A DNA stretch of 64,000 bases from Chiayiivirga flava (GTDB lineage: Bacteria; Pseudomonadota; Gammaproteobacteria; Xanthomonadales; Xanthomonadaceae). This document shows positions 45,368-54,981 of this stretch, piece after piece; the first letter of the stretch is position 1; the number at the start of each line of letters is the position of its first letter. The stretch is taken from positions 372,001 through 436,000 of the forward strand of contig NZ_JACHHP010000004.1 of the NCBI RefSeq assembly GCF_014202825.1, written 5' to 3'. Below the pieces are notes generated by a model that did no database searches, was not told the origin of the DNA, and saw only the letters and a program-made list of their open reading frames with translations. The position numbers and the translations under genes were made by a program.

Positions 45368-46993
45368 ATGCGCATCGCGCTAGCCCAATTCGATTTCCCG
45401 GTCGGCGCGATCACGCGCAATGCGCAGCGCATCGCGGCGATGATCGCCGAGGCGCGCGACACCCACGGTGCGGATCTGGTGCTGTTCCCCGAGCTGGCGC
45501 TGTCGGGCTACCCGCCCGAGGACCTGCTGCAGCGTCCGAGCTTCCTGCGCGAGTGCGAGGCCGCAATGCACACCATCGCGCAGGCCGCGCTGGGGATCGT
45601 GGCGGTGGTGGGCTGGCCCGAGTCGGCCGGTTCGGTGATCTACAACGCGGCCAGCGTGCTGCGCCACGGTCGCATCGAGCGCACCTACCGCAAGCGCGAG
45701 CTGCCGAACTACAACGTGTTCGACGAGCGGCGCTATTTCGCGGTCGACCCGGACGGTGGCTCCTGCGTGTTCGATGTCGAGGGTGTGACGGTGGGCCTGC
45801 TGATCTGCGAAGACCTGTGGTTCGCCGAGCCGCTGGCCGACACCGTCGCGCACGGCGCGCAGGTGGTGGTGGTGCCGAACGCCTCGCCGTTCGAACGCGA
45901 CAAGAACCTGCAGCGCGATGGTCTGCTGGCCGAGCGCGTCGCCGAAGCCGGCGTCGCGATCGCGTACCTCAACGTGGTCGGCGGGCAGGACGAACTGGTG
46001 TTCGACGGCGGCTCCACGCTGGCGGACGCCGACGGCAACGTGCACCTCTCGGCGCCGGCCTTCGAGGACCACTGGCTCGTGGCGGATTTCGATCCCGACA
46101 CGCGGCGGTTCACGCCGGCGGCGTGGGTCCACGAAACCGACGAGAGCCGCGAGAGCCTTGCCTACCGCGCCATCGTGCGCGGCACGCGCGATTACCTTGC
46201 CAAGAACGGCTTCGGCAAGGTGCTGCTCGGGTTGTCGGGCGGGGTCGATTCGGCGCTGGTGCTGGCCATCGCGGTGGACGCGGTCGGCGCGCAGAACGTC
46301 ACCGCGGTGCGGCTGCCGTCGCGCTACACCGCCGATCTGAGCAACGATCTCGCGCAGCAGCAGGCGCTGGCGCTCGGCGTCGAGATCCGCACGCTATCGA
46401 TCGAGGCGCCGTTCAGCGGCTTCCTCGATGCGCTGGCGCCCGTCTTCGCAGGCCATGCGGTCGACACCACCGAGGAAAACCTGCAGTCGCGCACGCGTGG
46501 CGCGTTGCTGATGGCCTTGTCGAACAAGTTCGGCGGCATGCTGCTGACCACCGGCAACAAGAGCGAGTACGCGGTCGGCTACGCCACCATCTACGGCGAC
46601 ATGTGCGGCGGCTACGCGCCGATCAAGGATCTGTACAAGACCGAGGTCTTCGCCGTGTGCCGCTGGCGCAACGCGCAGGGCGACGGCGAACGGGTGCCGG
46701 AGGCCGTGATCGCGCGGCCGCCCACCGCGGAACTGCGCGAAAACCAGACCGACCAGGACTCGCTGCCGCCGTACGAGGTGCTGGACGCGATCCTCTTCCG
46801 CCATGTCGATCTCGAAGCGTCGTACGAGGACATCGTGGCCGAAGGCTTCGATGCCGCGACGGTGGAGCGCGTGCTGCGGCTGGTGCGTATCGCGGAATGG
46901 AAGCGGCGGCAGTCCGCCCCGGGACCGAAGGTGTCGCGCCGCGCGTTCGGGCGCGAGCGGCGGTATCCGATCACGTCGGGATACTCCGGGTAG
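45368..46993 (+). CDS. nadE: Glutamine-dependent NAD+ synthetase
   Basis: The 541-aa enzyme makes NAD+ from nicotinate adenine dinucleotide with ammonia from glutamine. The N-terminal nitrilase-type glutaminase domain (1-265) has the Glu (LFPELALSGYPPEDL), Lys (YRKRELPNYNVFDERRYF region) and Cys (LLICEDLWFAEP) triad. The synthetase domain (about 270-541) has the P-loop GLSGGVDSALVLAI and TTGNKSEYAVGYATIYGDM (in parts TGNKSEYAVGY, YGDMCGGY). Length is usual for the fused form. It follows DUF559 closely. Confidence 0.96.
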   Translation: MRIALAQFDFPVGAITRNAQRIAAMIAEARDTHGADLVLFPELALSGYPPEDLLQRPSFLRECEAAMHTIAQAALGIVAVVGWPESAGSVIYNAASVLRHGRIERTYRKRELPNYNVFDERRYFAVDPDGGSCVFDVEGVTVGLLICEDLWFAEPLADTVAHGAQVVVVPNASPFERDKNLQRDGLLAERVAEAGVAIAYLNVVGGQDELVFDGGSTLADADGNVHLSAPAFEDHWLVADFDPDTRRFTPAAWVHETDESRESLAYRAIVRGTRDYLAKNGFGKVLLGLSGGVDSALVLAIAVDAVGAQNVTAVRLPSRYTADLSNDLAQQQALALGVEIRTLSIEAPFSGFLDALAPVFAGHAVDTTEENLQSRTRGALLMALSNKFGGMLLTTGNKSEYAVGYATIYGDMCGGYAPIKDLYKTEVFAVCRWRNAQGDGERVPEAVIARPPTAELRENQTDQDSLPPYEVLDAILFRHVDLEASYEDIVAEGFDAATVERVLRLVRIAEWKRRQSAPGPKVSRRAFGRERRYPITSGYSG

Positions 46994-47081
46994 TTGAGCG
47001 GCAGACGATATGGCGGGCGCTCGTCGGATCGACACCGGGGGGCGTCCGGCGGCAAAAGCAGCGGCAGGCGAGGATCCAGAG

Positions 47082-47127
47082 CCACCCCCATCCCAACCCT
47101 TCCTCCGTCAAGGGGGAAGGGCTTTCA
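47082..47127. repeat. REP-like element
   Basis: CCCCCATCCCAACCCTTCCT then CCGTCAAGGGGGAAGGG, a weak hairpin of the same type as 44930-44967, in the 200-base gap between convergent nadE and bamD. Confidence 0.55.
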
Positions 47128-47195
47128 GCGTCAGCGCGGAATGTCTACAGGGCGCTCGATGGACCCACGCAACGCACGACGGCGGCTCGTGCGTC

Positions 47196-48089
47196 TCAGG
47201 CCGACGGCGGAAGCGCCGCGACCGCGTCCTGCTCCGCGTCGTCTTCGTCCGCATCGTCGCCTTCGTCGTCGAACGGCCACAGGCGCTTGAACAGGCTGCG
47301 CTTCTCCGGCCAGTCGCCGCGCAGGTACGGATGCTCGGGGTGGTTGAGCTCCAGCACGCGGCGCGTGTCGGCGGCGAGCGTGTCCTGGCCGAGACGGCGA
47401 TACGATTCGGTCATCACGGCCAGCGCATCGGCATCGTGCATGCTCTGCGGATAGTGCTCGAGGATGTACTGCCCGCGGTTGGCAGCCGCGACCCAGGCGC
47501 CGCGGCGCAGATAGTACGTGGCCACGTTGATCTCGTGCCGCGCCATCAGGTTGCGCAGGTGCACCATGCGCTGGCGCGCGTCCGGCGCGTAGATGCTGTT
47601 CGGATAGCGGTTGATGAGCTCGGCGAAGTCGTTGAACGCCTGGCGCGGGGCGCCCTGGTCGCGCTGCGTCATGTCGATGCGCGCGATGCGGTCGAGGAAG
47701 GCGTTTTCGCGGTTGAAGTTGATCAGCGCCTTCAGATAGTAGGCGTAGTCGATGTGCGGATGCGTCGGATAGGTGCGGATGAAGCGGTTCACCGTGGAGG
47801 TGGCGTCTTCGGGGTTGCTGCCCTTGTACTGCGCGTAGGCCAGTTCCAGCTGCGCCTGTTCGGTGTACGGGCCGTACGGGAAGCGCGCGATGAGACGCTG
47901 GTAGTAGCGGCGGGCGCGCGACAGGTTGCCGTTTTCCAGCGCCGTCTTGCCGGTGTCGTACAGCTGGTCGACCGGCAGGGTTTCGAGCGGATCGTCCTTC
48001 TGGAACCACTTGAACCGACTGCAGCCCGCGAGGGCCAGCACGACGACGAACAGGATGGCGAGGCGCAGGAGGCCGGTGTGTCGGGTCAT
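47196..48089 (-). CDS. bamD: Outer membrane assembly lipoprotein of the BAM complex
   Basis: The 297-aa protein has a lipoprotein signal with lipobox LALAGC (Cys about residue 22), then SRFKWFQKDD and five TPR-like repeats starting with PVDQLYDTGKTALENGNLSRA, RFPYGPYTEQAQLELAYAQY and YPTHPHIDYAYYLKAL, all typical of BamD (YfiO). It anchors BamA-BamC/E at the periplasmic side of the outer membrane and is essential in most relatives. The C-terminus is a long acidic tail (EGDDADEDDAEQD). A -10 box TATTAT lies at 48134-48139, about 45 bases upstream of the ATG. Divergent from rluD. Confidence 0.94.
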   Translation of the reverse strand: MTRHTGLLRLAILFVVVLALAGCSRFKWFQKDDPLETLPVDQLYDTGKTALENGNLSRARRYYQRLIARFPYGPYTEQAQLELAYAQYKGSNPEDATSTVNRFIRTYPTHPHIDYAYYLKALINFNRENAFLDRIARIDMTQRDQGAPRQAFNDFAELINRYPNSIYAPDARQRMVHLRNLMARHEINVATYYLRRGAWVAAANRGQYILEHYPQSMHDADALAVMTESYRRLGQDTLAADTRRVLELNHPEHPYLRGDWPEKRSLFKRLWPFDDEGDDADEDDAEQDAVAALPPSA

Positions 48090-48133
48090 TGAGGAATCTG
48101 CTGGGCGCCGCGAGGGCCGGTGTGTAGCGGGGC

Positions 48134-48139
48134 ATAATA
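48134..48139 (-). promoter_or_regulatory. -10 box of bamD
   Basis: TATTAT on the minus strand about 45 bases upstream of the bamD ATG. No good -35 box at 16-18 bp. Confidence 0.4.
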
Positions 48140-48281
48140 GCCCAAAGGCCGGAAGCGGCTCCATTAAGAACCCATAAAGCCGTGCCGGGCGCCGGATGCG
48201 TCCATGTGCCATTCAGATGGCCTGCGGGAACGCGGTCGTACGCGCTGCGCCGCACACGGCGGTTTTCGCCAAGGAACACGC

Positions 48282-49262
48282 ATGACGACCCAGCCCGCCG
48301 ACACCGACACCCCGCCCGAACGCCGCGCAACGCAGGTGCCGTTCGACGCGGCCGGACAGCGCTTCGATCAGGTGCTCGCGGCCCTCTACCCGGAATTCTC
48401 GCGCTCGCGCCTCGCGGCGTGGATCAAGTCCGGCGATGCGCGGCTCGACGGCAAGACCGTCCGGCCGCGCGAAGCGGTGCGCGGCGGCGAGTCCGTCGAG
48501 CTCGACGTGCGTCTGGGCATCGCCACCGATTCGGCGCCCGAGTCGATCGCGCTCGACCTGCTGTACGAGGACGCCGACGTGTTCGTGGTGAACAAGCCGG
48601 TCGGGCTGGTGGTGCATCCGGGCGCGGGCAATCCGGCCGGCACCCTGGTCAACGCGCTGCTGCATCGCGATCCGCAGCTCGTTGCGCTGCCGCGCGCGGG
48701 CATCGTGCATCGGCTGGACAAGGACACCTCCGGCGCGCTCATCGTCGCGCGCACCTTGCAGGCACACACCGCGCTGGTCGAACAGCTGGCGGCGCGCACG
48801 ATCCACCGCCAGTACGAAGCCATCGTCTACGGACGACTGATTTCCGGCGGCACGGTCGATGCGCCGCTCGACCGGCATCCGGTCGATCGCCTGCGCCGCG
48901 CGGTGGTCGACACCGGCAAACCGGCGGTCACGCACTACCGCGTGCGCGAGCGCTACCGTGCGCACACGGCGGTGGAGTGCCAGCTCGAAACCGGCCGCAC
49001 CCACCAGATCCGCGTGCACATGGCGCACGCGCGGCACCCGCTGGTCGGCGATTCGCTGTACGGCGGGTCGCTGCGGCTGCCCAAAGGCGCGACGCCGGCG
49101 CTGGCCGAGGCGCTGCGCGGCTTCAAGCGGCAGGCGCTGCATGCCGAGCGCATCGTGTTCGCGCATCCGCGCACCGGCGACACGGTGGAGGCGCAGGCAC
49201 CGCGCCCGGCCGATCTTGCGGCGCTGATCGCAACGCTGCGCCAGGACGCCGCCGAGGAATGA
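48282..49262 (+). CDS. rluD: 23S rRNA pseudouridine synthase
   Basis: This 326-aa RluA/RluD-family enzyme modifies uridines of 23S rRNA (1911/1915/1917 in E. coli) in ribosome assembly. It has an S4 RNA-binding domain (about 18-90; [20 protein letters not shown]), then the catalytic domain with the Asp in [16 protein letters not shown] (about 143-158) and [14 protein letters not shown]. The ATG at 48282 has AAGGA upstream. Placement next to bamD (divergent) and before pgeF is the common proteobacterial order and supports RluD. Stop overlaps pgeF by 4 bases (ATGA). Confidence 0.93.
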   Translation: MTTQPADTDTPPERRATQVPFDAAGQRFDQVLAALYPEFSRSRLAAWIKSGDARLDGKTVRPREAVRGGESVELDVRLGIATDSAPESIALDLLYEDADVFVVNKPVGLVVHPGAGNPAGTLVNALLHRDPQLVALPRAGIVHRLDKDTSGALIVARTLQAHTALVEQLAARTIHRQYEAIVYGRLISGGTVDAPLDRHPVDRLRRAVVDTGKPAVTHYRVRERYRAHTAVECQLETGRTHQIRVHMAHARHPLVGDSLYGGSLRLPKGATPALAEALRGFKRQALHAERIVFAHPRTGDTVEAQAPRPADLAALIATLRQDAAEE

Positions 49263-50038
49263 CCGCCGGCCACGCCGCGCTGCTGCAGCCGGACTGGCCC
49301 GCGCCGGCGATGGTGCGCGCGGTGAGCACGTTGCGCCGTGGCGCGGGCGTGTCGCAGGCGCCGTTCGATGCATTCAACCTCGGCGCGGCGTGCGGCGACA
49401 TGCCCGATGCCGTGGCTGCCAACCGCGCACGCTTGCGGCAGATCGCCGCGCTGCCGTCGGCGCCGCGCTGGCTGCGGCAGATGCACGGCATCGACGTGCT
49501 GCGCTTCGACGGCGACGCAGCCCTGCGCGAGCCGGCCGACCCGCTTGCGCCGTTCGGCGAGGCCGACGCCGCCGTGACCTCGACCCCGGGCGTGGTGCTC
49601 GCGATCCTCACCGCCGATTGCCTGCCTGTGCTGTTCGCGGCGCGCGACGGCAGCGCAATCGCCGCCGCGCATGCCGGCTGGCGCGGGCTTGCGGCCGGCG
49701 TGCTCGAGGCCACCGTGGCCGCGATGCGCGTGCCCGGCGGCGAGACGATCGCGTGGATCGGGCCGGCCGCCGGCGCCGCCGCATACGAAGTGGGCGATGC
49801 CGTGCGCGACGTGTTTGTCGCGGCGGACGGCGCCGCCGCACGCCGGTTCGTTGCCACGCGTCCGGGGCACTGGCTGATGGACCTCGCCGGGCTCGCGCGC
49901 GACCGTCTCGCCGCGCTCGGCATCGCGCAGGTGTCCGGTGGCGAGTCGTGCACCCTCTCCGACCCGGCGCGCTTTTTCTCGCACCGTCGCGACGGCCGCG
50001 GCGGACGCATGGCGACGCTGGCGTGGCTGCAGCCGTGA
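49259..50038 (+). CDS. pgeF: PgeF/YfiH family protein (peptidoglycan editing factor, purine nucleoside phosphorylase fold)
   Basis: The 259-aa product has the YfiH signatures: [42 protein letters not shown] (Cys zinc ligand), [15 protein letters not shown] (His ligand), [14 protein letters not shown] and [17 protein letters not shown] near the end. Members have purine nucleoside phosphorylase/adenosine deaminase activity and help keep wrong amino acids out of peptidoglycan. Start overlaps the rluD stop (ATGA), and its own stop overlaps the next start (GTGA). Confidence 0.93.
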   Translation: MTAGHAALLQPDWPAPAMVRAVSTLRRGAGVSQAPFDAFNLGAACGDMPDAVAANRARLRQIAALPSAPRWLRQMHGIDVLRFDGDAALREPADPLAPFGEADAAVTSTPGVVLAILTADCLPVLFAARDGSAIAAAHAGWRGLAAGVLEATVAAMRVPGGETIAWIGPAAGAAAYEVGDAVRDVFVAADGAAARRFVATRPGHWLMDLAGLARDRLAALGIAQVSGGESCTLSDPARFFSHRRDGRGGRMATLAWLQP

Positions 50039-50580
50039 GTGCGTTGTTCGAGGCGCTGCTCGGTCCCGATTTCGCACGCCTGCCGCCAACGGTGCAGCGG
50101 TTGCATGCCGCGTGCGGGGAGCGTCGTTACCTCGGCCACGGCGAGGTCCGGCGCGGCGCGCACCCGCTCGCGCGGCTGTGCTGCGCGGTGGCGCGCCTGC
50201 CGCCGGCGTTCTCCGGCGCGATGGCCGTCGACATGCAATCCACCGCGCGCGACGAACGCTGGATCCGCCGCTTCGGCAGGCATGCGATGCCGTCGCGGCT
50301 GCAGCGGCACACGGATGGACTGATGGAGCGACTCGGCCCGCTGCGTTTCGTGTTTGTGCTGGCCGTGCGCGATGCGACCCTGCACTGGCGGGTGCGCTCG
50401 GTGCATCTGTTCGGGCTGCCGTTGCCGGCGCGCTGGTTCGCCGGCGTCGGCGCCCGCGAATTCGAGGATGACGGCCGTTATCGCTACGACGTGGTTGCCG
50501 TGCTGCCGCGGATCGGCACGCTGGTGCACTACCGCGGCTGGCTCGACGTGGACGCGCCGGTCGGCGTGCCGGCGGCATGA
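50035..50580 (+). CDS. DUF4166-like protein of unknown function
   Basis: The product is 181 aa from the GTG at 50035 that overlaps the pgeF stop; no ATG fits the frame. It starts [24 protein letters not shown], the start style of DUF4166 domains (given here in pieces: LLGPDFARLP, VQRLHA), followed by GHGEVRRGAHPLARLCCAVARLPP and ends with HYRGWLDVD. No catalytic motif is evident. It is translationally coupled on both sides in the rluD-pgeF-DUF4166-DCC run. Confidence 0.72.
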   Translation: MSALFEALLGPDFARLPPTVQRLHAACGERRYLGHGEVRRGAHPLARLCCAVARLPPAFSGAMAVDMQSTARDERWIRRFGRHAMPSRLQRHTDGLMERLGPLRFVFVLAVRDATLHWRVRSVHLFGLPLPARWFAGVGAREFEDDGRYRYDVVAVLPRIGTLVHYRGWLDVDAPVGVPAA

Positions 50581-50984
50581 ACGATCCCGGCGAGCACGTG
50601 ATCGTGTTCGATGGCGTGTGCCTGCTGTGCAGCGGCTGGGTGCGTTTTCTGCTGCGCGTGGATCGGCGCGGGAGGTATCGCTTCGCCGCGATGCAATCCG
50701 ACAGCGGCCGCACGCTGCTGGCGCAGCATGGCCTGGATGCCGACGATCTGGTGTCGTTCCTGCTCGTCTCGCCGGCGCGCGCGTGGACCGATTCGGACGC
50801 CATCGTGCAGGTACTGTGCGGCCTCGGCGGCGCGTGGCGTCTGGCCGCCGTGCTGCGCCTCGTGCCACGCGGGCTGCGCGATCCGCTGTATCGGCTGATC
50901 GCACGCAATCGCTATCGGCTGTTCGGACGGCGCGCGACCTGTCTGGTGCCCGACGCCGTCGACCGGGTGCGATTCCTGCCCTGA
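50577..50984 (+). CDS. DCC-family (DUF393) thiol-disulfide oxidoreductase-like protein
   Basis: The product is 135 aa with the family mark IVFDGVCLLCSGWVRFLL (DGVCLLC, residues about 12-18, redox-type CxxC), later RFAAMQSDSGRTLL and the end RYRLFGRRATCLVP with a further Cys. DUF393 proteins look like thioredoxin-fold enzymes of unknown substrate. ATGA overlap with the DUF4166 gene; last gene of the run. It is convergent with otsA across 54 bases that show no clear terminator. Confidence 0.9.
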   Translation: MNDPGEHVIVFDGVCLLCSGWVRFLLRVDRRGRYRFAAMQSDSGRTLLAQHGLDADDLVSFLLVSPARAWTDSDAIVQVLCGLGGAWRLAAVLRLVPRGLRDPLYRLIARNRYRLFGRRATCLVPDAVDRVRFLP

Positions 50985-51038
50985 CAACCCGAGGAGTTCA
51001 TGGTCGTCCGCGCTGCCGGGTGCGGATCGCGCCCGCCG

Positions 51039-52406
51039 TCACGCCGCGTCGAGCGCCTGCAGAAAATCCCGCCGCCACGCCGCGATGTCGTGCGCGCGCA
51101 GGTGCTCCATCATCGCGTGCCAGCGTTCGATGCGGCGGTCGCGCGGCATGGTGGCGGCGCTGGCGATGGCATCGGCCACGCCGTCCAGATCGTAGGGATT
51201 GATCAGCAGGGCCTGATCGAGCTCGCGCGCGGCGCCGGCGAAGATCGACAGCACCAGCACGCCCGGATCGGCGGGATCCTGCGCGGCCACGTATTCCTTG
51301 GCGACGAGGTTCATGCCGTCGCGCAGCGGCGTGACGATGCCCACGCGCGCGGCGCGGTAGAAGCCGGTCAGCGTGGCGTGCGGCACGTTGCGGTTGACGT
51401 AGCGCAGCGGTGTCCAGTCCGGCTCGGCGTGCGAGCCGTTGATGTGTCCGGCGCTGCGTTCGAGTTCGTGCCGCAGGTTGCGGTAGGCGTCGACGTCGCC
51501 GCGCGACACCGGCGCGATCTGCAGGTACGTCAGCCGCCCGCGCTGGTCCGGATGGCGCGTGAGATACCGCTTGAAGGCGGAGAACCGTTCCGGCAGGCCT
51601 TTCGAATAGTCGAGCCGGTCGACGCCGATCGCCATCTGCCGCGGCGCAAGGCTCGTGCGCAGATCGCGCACCGCGGGCTTGTTCACCGCGGCGGCGGCCT
51701 GCGACGCGATGTGCGCGGTATCGATGCTGATCGGAAACGCGCCGGCGCGGAAGCGGCGTCCGCCCGGGCCTTCGATCAGCCCCGGTTCGAGCACGCGGCC
51801 GTGGCCGAACAGGCGCATGTAGTCCTGGAACCGTTCGAGATCGCGCTGGGTCTGGAAACCGACCAGATCGCAGGCGCTGAGCGCGGAAAACAGCCGCCCG
51901 TGCTCGGGCAGCGCCGCCACCAGATCGCTCGACGGCAGCGGCACGTGCAGGAAGAAGCCGATGCGGCAGCCGATGCCCCGTTCGCGCAGCAGCGCCGCGA
52001 GCGGAATCAGGTGGTAGTCGTGGATCCAGACCGTGTCGTCGTCGCGCAGCAATGGCGCGAGGCGCTCGGCGAACAGCGCGTTGACGCGCCGGTAGCCGGC
52101 GTAGATCGCGCGGTCGTAGTCCACCATGTCGAGGCGGAAGTGCAGCAGCGGCCACAGCGTGCGGTTGGAGAATCCGTTGTAGTACTGCTCGTGGTCCTCG
52201 CGCAGCAGGTCGAGCGTGGCGTACTGCACGTTGCCGTCGGCCAGCGTGTGCACCGGGCCGGGCACGTCCTTCACCGTGCGGCCGCTCCAGCCGAACCACA
52301 GGCCGCCGCGTTCCTTCAGCGCCGCGCGCAGCGCGATGGCAAGGCCGCCCGCGCGTGTCTCGTCCGGCAACGCGACGCGGTTGGAGACGACGACCAGTCG
52401 ACTCAC
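51039..52406 (-). CDS. otsA: Trehalose-6-phosphate synthase
   Basis: This 455-aa GT20 enzyme joins glucose from UDP-glucose to glucose-6-phosphate. SRLVVVSNRVALP is the usual start; GWSGR, the HDYHLIPLAALLRERG acceptor region, FFLHVPLPSSDLV, VDRLDYSKGLPERF and DGMNLVAKEYVAAQ are all conserved. The start is the GTG at 52406 that overlaps the GH15 stop (GTGA). Third gene of otsB-GH15-otsA. Trehalose serves as osmo- and desiccation protectant. Confidence 0.96.
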   Translation of the reverse strand: MSRLVVVSNRVALPDETRAGGLAIALRAALKERGGLWFGWSGRTVKDVPGPVHTLADGNVQYATLDLLREDHEQYYNGFSNRTLWPLLHFRLDMVDYDRAIYAGYRRVNALFAERLAPLLRDDDTVWIHDYHLIPLAALLRERGIGCRIGFFLHVPLPSSDLVAALPEHGRLFSALSACDLVGFQTQRDLERFQDYMRLFGHGRVLEPGLIEGPGGRRFRAGAFPISIDTAHIASQAAAAVNKPAVRDLRTSLAPRQMAIGVDRLDYSKGLPERFSAFKRYLTRHPDQRGRLTYLQIAPVSRGDVDAYRNLRHELERSAGHINGSHAEPDWTPLRYVNRNVPHATLTGFYRAARVGIVTPLRDGMNLVAKEYVAAQDPADPGVLVLSIFAGAARELDQALLINPYDLDGVADAIASAATMPRDRRIERWHAMMEHLRAHDIAAWRRDFLQALDAA

Positions 52407-54196
52407 GAGGCGTCCTGCCAGGAGCGCGACAGGCGCATCGCCGCGATGATGAGGCCGACATGCGAATAGGTCTGCGGGAAGTTGCCCCAGGCCTCGTTGC
52501 TGTCGAAGGCGAGGTCTTCGGACAGCAGGCCCACATGATTGCGCTTGGCGAGGATGCGTTCGAAGAGATCGCGCGCCTCGTCCTTGCGGCCGATCGCGGC
52601 GAGGGCGTCGATGTACCAGAACGTGCACAGCGTGAAACTGGTTTCCGGTTCGCCGAAATCGTCCGGCGCGATGTAGCGGAACAGCGCGTCGCCGCGCTTG
52701 AGGTCGCGGCCGATGGCCTCCACCGTCGCGACAAAACGTGCGTCGTCGGCGGGAATGAACCCCACGTCCGCCAGCAGCAGCAGGGACGCATCCAGGCGGT
52801 CGCTGCCGAAGGCATCGGTGAAGTGCCCCAGCTGTGCGTTCCACGCATCGCGCAGCACGCGGGCGCGGATCGTGTCGGCGCGTTCGCGCCAGTAGCCGAT
52901 GCGTTCGGCGATGCCCAGCTGCGCGGCGATCTTCGCCAGCCGGTCGCACGCCGCCCAGCACATCACCGCGGTGTAGGTGTGCACATGCGCGCGGCCGCGG
53001 AATTCCCACAGTCCGGCGTCGGGCTGGTCGTGCAGCGCGAAGGCGCGTTCGCCGAGCGGTTCGAGGCGCGCGAAGGTGTCCGCCGTGCCCGGCTGCGCGA
53101 GGCGACGGTCGAAGAACAGTTGGGTGGAGGCAAGCATCACGCTGCCGTACACGTCGTGCTGCTTCTGCACCCACGCAAGATTTCCGCGCCGCACCGGGCC
53201 CATGCCGCGGTAGCCGGCGAGGCTGTCGACGGTTTCCTCGTGCAGTTCGGTCTCGAAGCCGATGCCGTACAGCGGCTGCAGCGTACCGTCGCTGGTGGCG
53301 ATGTTGAAGATGTAGCGCAGGAACTCTTCCATCGAGCGCGTGGCGCCGAGGCGATTGAGCGCACGCACCACGAACGCCGCATCGCGCAACCAGCAGTAGC
53401 GGTAGTCCCATGTGCGCGGCGTGTCCGGCGCCTCGGGAATCGACGTGGTCATCGCCGCGATGATGGCGCCGCTGTCCTCGTACTGGCACAGCTTGAGGGT
53501 GATCGCGCTGCGGATCACGGCCTCCTGCCATTCCAGCGGGATGGAGAGGTAGCGCACCCATTCGCGCCAGTAGTCGGTGGTGCGTTCGAGCGCTTCGCGC
53601 GCGAACTCGCCGACGTTGCGCTGCAGCGACTCGTCCGGTCCGAGCACCAGGTCGATCGGTTGCGTGAGCACGAACGGCAGTGCATCGCGCAGCATGCGGA
53701 TCGGCGCGCTGCCGGTGAGGCGCAACGCAAACTCCGGCAACAACCAGCGCATGTGGTTGCTGCCCCAGCTGATGTCCGGCACGCGCGCGCCCCAGTCGGC
53801 GAGCGGGCGTATCAGGATGCGGACGCGCGGACTGCCGGCCAGCGGGCGGATGCGGCGGATCAGCATCACCGGGCGATAGAAACGTCCGTTCTGCCGCCAG
53901 CGCGGCGCGAAGTCGACGATCTCCAGCGCGTTGCCGTGGCCATCGTGCAGCACCGTGCGCAGGATGGCCGTGTTTTCGATGTAGTGCTGCTCGGCGCGCG
54001 CGAAGTCTTCCAGCTCGACAGCGAAATCCCCGCCTGCCTGCACCGGCGACAGCAGTGCGCAGAATGCCGGGTCGCCGTCGAACGTCGGCAGGCAGCTCCA
54101 CACCACGCGGCCGCGGGGATCGATGAGTGCGCCGTAGCTGCCGTTGCCGATGACGCCGAGGTCGAGCGTGGCGGTGTCGGGCGTGGGTTGCGTCAT
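52403..54196 (-). CDS. Glycoside hydrolase family 15 protein (glucoamylase/trehalase-like)
   Basis: The 597-aa protein has the two parts of bacterial GH15 enzymes: an N-terminal beta-sandwich (about 1-215; LGVIGNGSYGALIDPRGRVVWSCLP, in pieces here IGNGSYGALID, VVWSCLPTFDGDP) and an (alpha/alpha)6 barrel (about 235-597) with TWDYRYCWLRDAAFVVRAL (pieces: WDYRYCWLRDA), GLWEFRG, and EAWGNFPQTYSHVGLI near the end. It has no signal peptide. Members of this branch hydrolyse trehalose or alpha-glucans. It sits between otsB and otsA with 4-base overlaps on both sides. Confidence 0.9.
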   Translation of the reverse strand: MTQPTPDTATLDLGVIGNGSYGALIDPRGRVVWSCLPTFDGDPAFCALLSPVQAGGDFAVELEDFARAEQHYIENTAILRTVLHDGHGNALEIVDFAPRWRQNGRFYRPVMLIRRIRPLAGSPRVRILIRPLADWGARVPDISWGSNHMRWLLPEFALRLTGSAPIRMLRDALPFVLTQPIDLVLGPDESLQRNVGEFAREALERTTDYWREWVRYLSIPLEWQEAVIRSAITLKLCQYEDSGAIIAAMTTSIPEAPDTPRTWDYRYCWLRDAAFVVRALNRLGATRSMEEFLRYIFNIATSDGTLQPLYGIGFETELHEETVDSLAGYRGMGPVRRGNLAWVQKQHDVYGSVMLASTQLFFDRRLAQPGTADTFARLEPLGERAFALHDQPDAGLWEFRGRAHVHTYTAVMCWAACDRLAKIAAQLGIAERIGYWRERADTIRARVLRDAWNAQLGHFTDAFGSDRLDASLLLLADVGFIPADDARFVATVEAIGRDLKRGDALFRYIAPDDFGEPETSFTLCTFWYIDALAAIGRKDEARDLFERILAKRNHVGLLSEDLAFDSNEAWGNFPQTYSHVGLIIAAMRLSRSWQDAS

Positions 54197-54981
54197 GGGA
54201 TCTCCGTTCGATCGTCGGACTGGGAAGAGAGCGCGCCGGCCGAACGCTCGAGCCAGGCAGCCACGGCGGACGGACCGGCGAGACCGTAGCGCGCGGCGCT
54301 GCCCGGGCGCCCTCCGACCAGCACGCTCCAGCCGCCGCTGTCATGGGCGGCCGCAAAGCCGAACTCGTCGGTGAGATCGTCGCCGACGAACACGGGCGTG
54401 CGATCGCGAAACGGCGGTTCACGCAGGAAGGCGAGTACCGCATCGCCCTTGTCCATGCCGTCGGGCATGAACTCGAGCACGTGGTCGCCCGGTTGCAGGC
54501 GGTAGCCGGGCAGTCGCCGCACGGCGTCATGCGCGTAGGCTCGCACCGCGTCCGCGGCCTGCGGCGCCGCGCGCCAGTGCAGCGCGAGGTTCGCGCCCTT
54601 GTCCTCGACGATCACGCCCGGGTGGGTGCGAGCCAGTGCCTGCGCTTCGGACGCGATGCGGCGGACCGGCGCGAGATCGACCGCCGCGTCCACGCGTGCG
54701 TCTTCGATGCGGCGCTCCTGGCCATGCAGCCCCGCGGCCGGCAGCCGCAGCGGCGCGAACAACGCGTCGAGCTGTGCGATCGGGCGGCCGCTGACCAACG
54801 CGAGCGCGCCGCGCAGGTGGTGCTGCAGGCGTTGCAGCGTCCGTGGCACCGCCGGGGACAGCACCACGCCGTCGGGCGTCGGTGCAAAGTCGAGCAGGGT
54901 GCCGTCCACATCGAGGAACAGTGCGCAACGCGCGTCAAGCGCGGGTGGCGGCGCCCGTTGGTCGGAGATCGCTGCAGCCAT
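54193..54981 (-). CDS. otsB: Trehalose-6-phosphate phosphatase
   Basis: The 262-aa HAD-superfamily enzyme turns trehalose-6-P into trehalose. The nucleophile motif is LFLDVDGTLLDF (Asp24, Asp26); ALVSGRPIAQLDALF and VFVGDDLTDEFGF (motif IV) are present, with the Lys of MPDGMDKGDAV. First gene of the operon; its stop overlaps the GH15 ATG (ATGA). CACAAT lies 6 bases before the ATG and no Shine-Dalgarno is seen, so the operon mRNA may be leaderless. Confidence 0.95.
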   Translation of the reverse strand: MAAAISDQRAPPPALDARCALFLDVDGTLLDFAPTPDGVVLSPAVPRTLQRLQHHLRGALALVSGRPIAQLDALFAPLRLPAAGLHGQERRIEDARVDAAVDLAPVRRIASEAQALARTHPGVIVEDKGANLALHWRAAPQAADAVRAYAHDAVRRLPGYRLQPGDHVLEFMPDGMDKGDAVLAFLREPPFRDRTPVFVGDDLTDEFGFAAAHDSGGWSVLVGGRPGSAARYGLAGPSAVAAWLERSAGALSSQSDDRTEIP

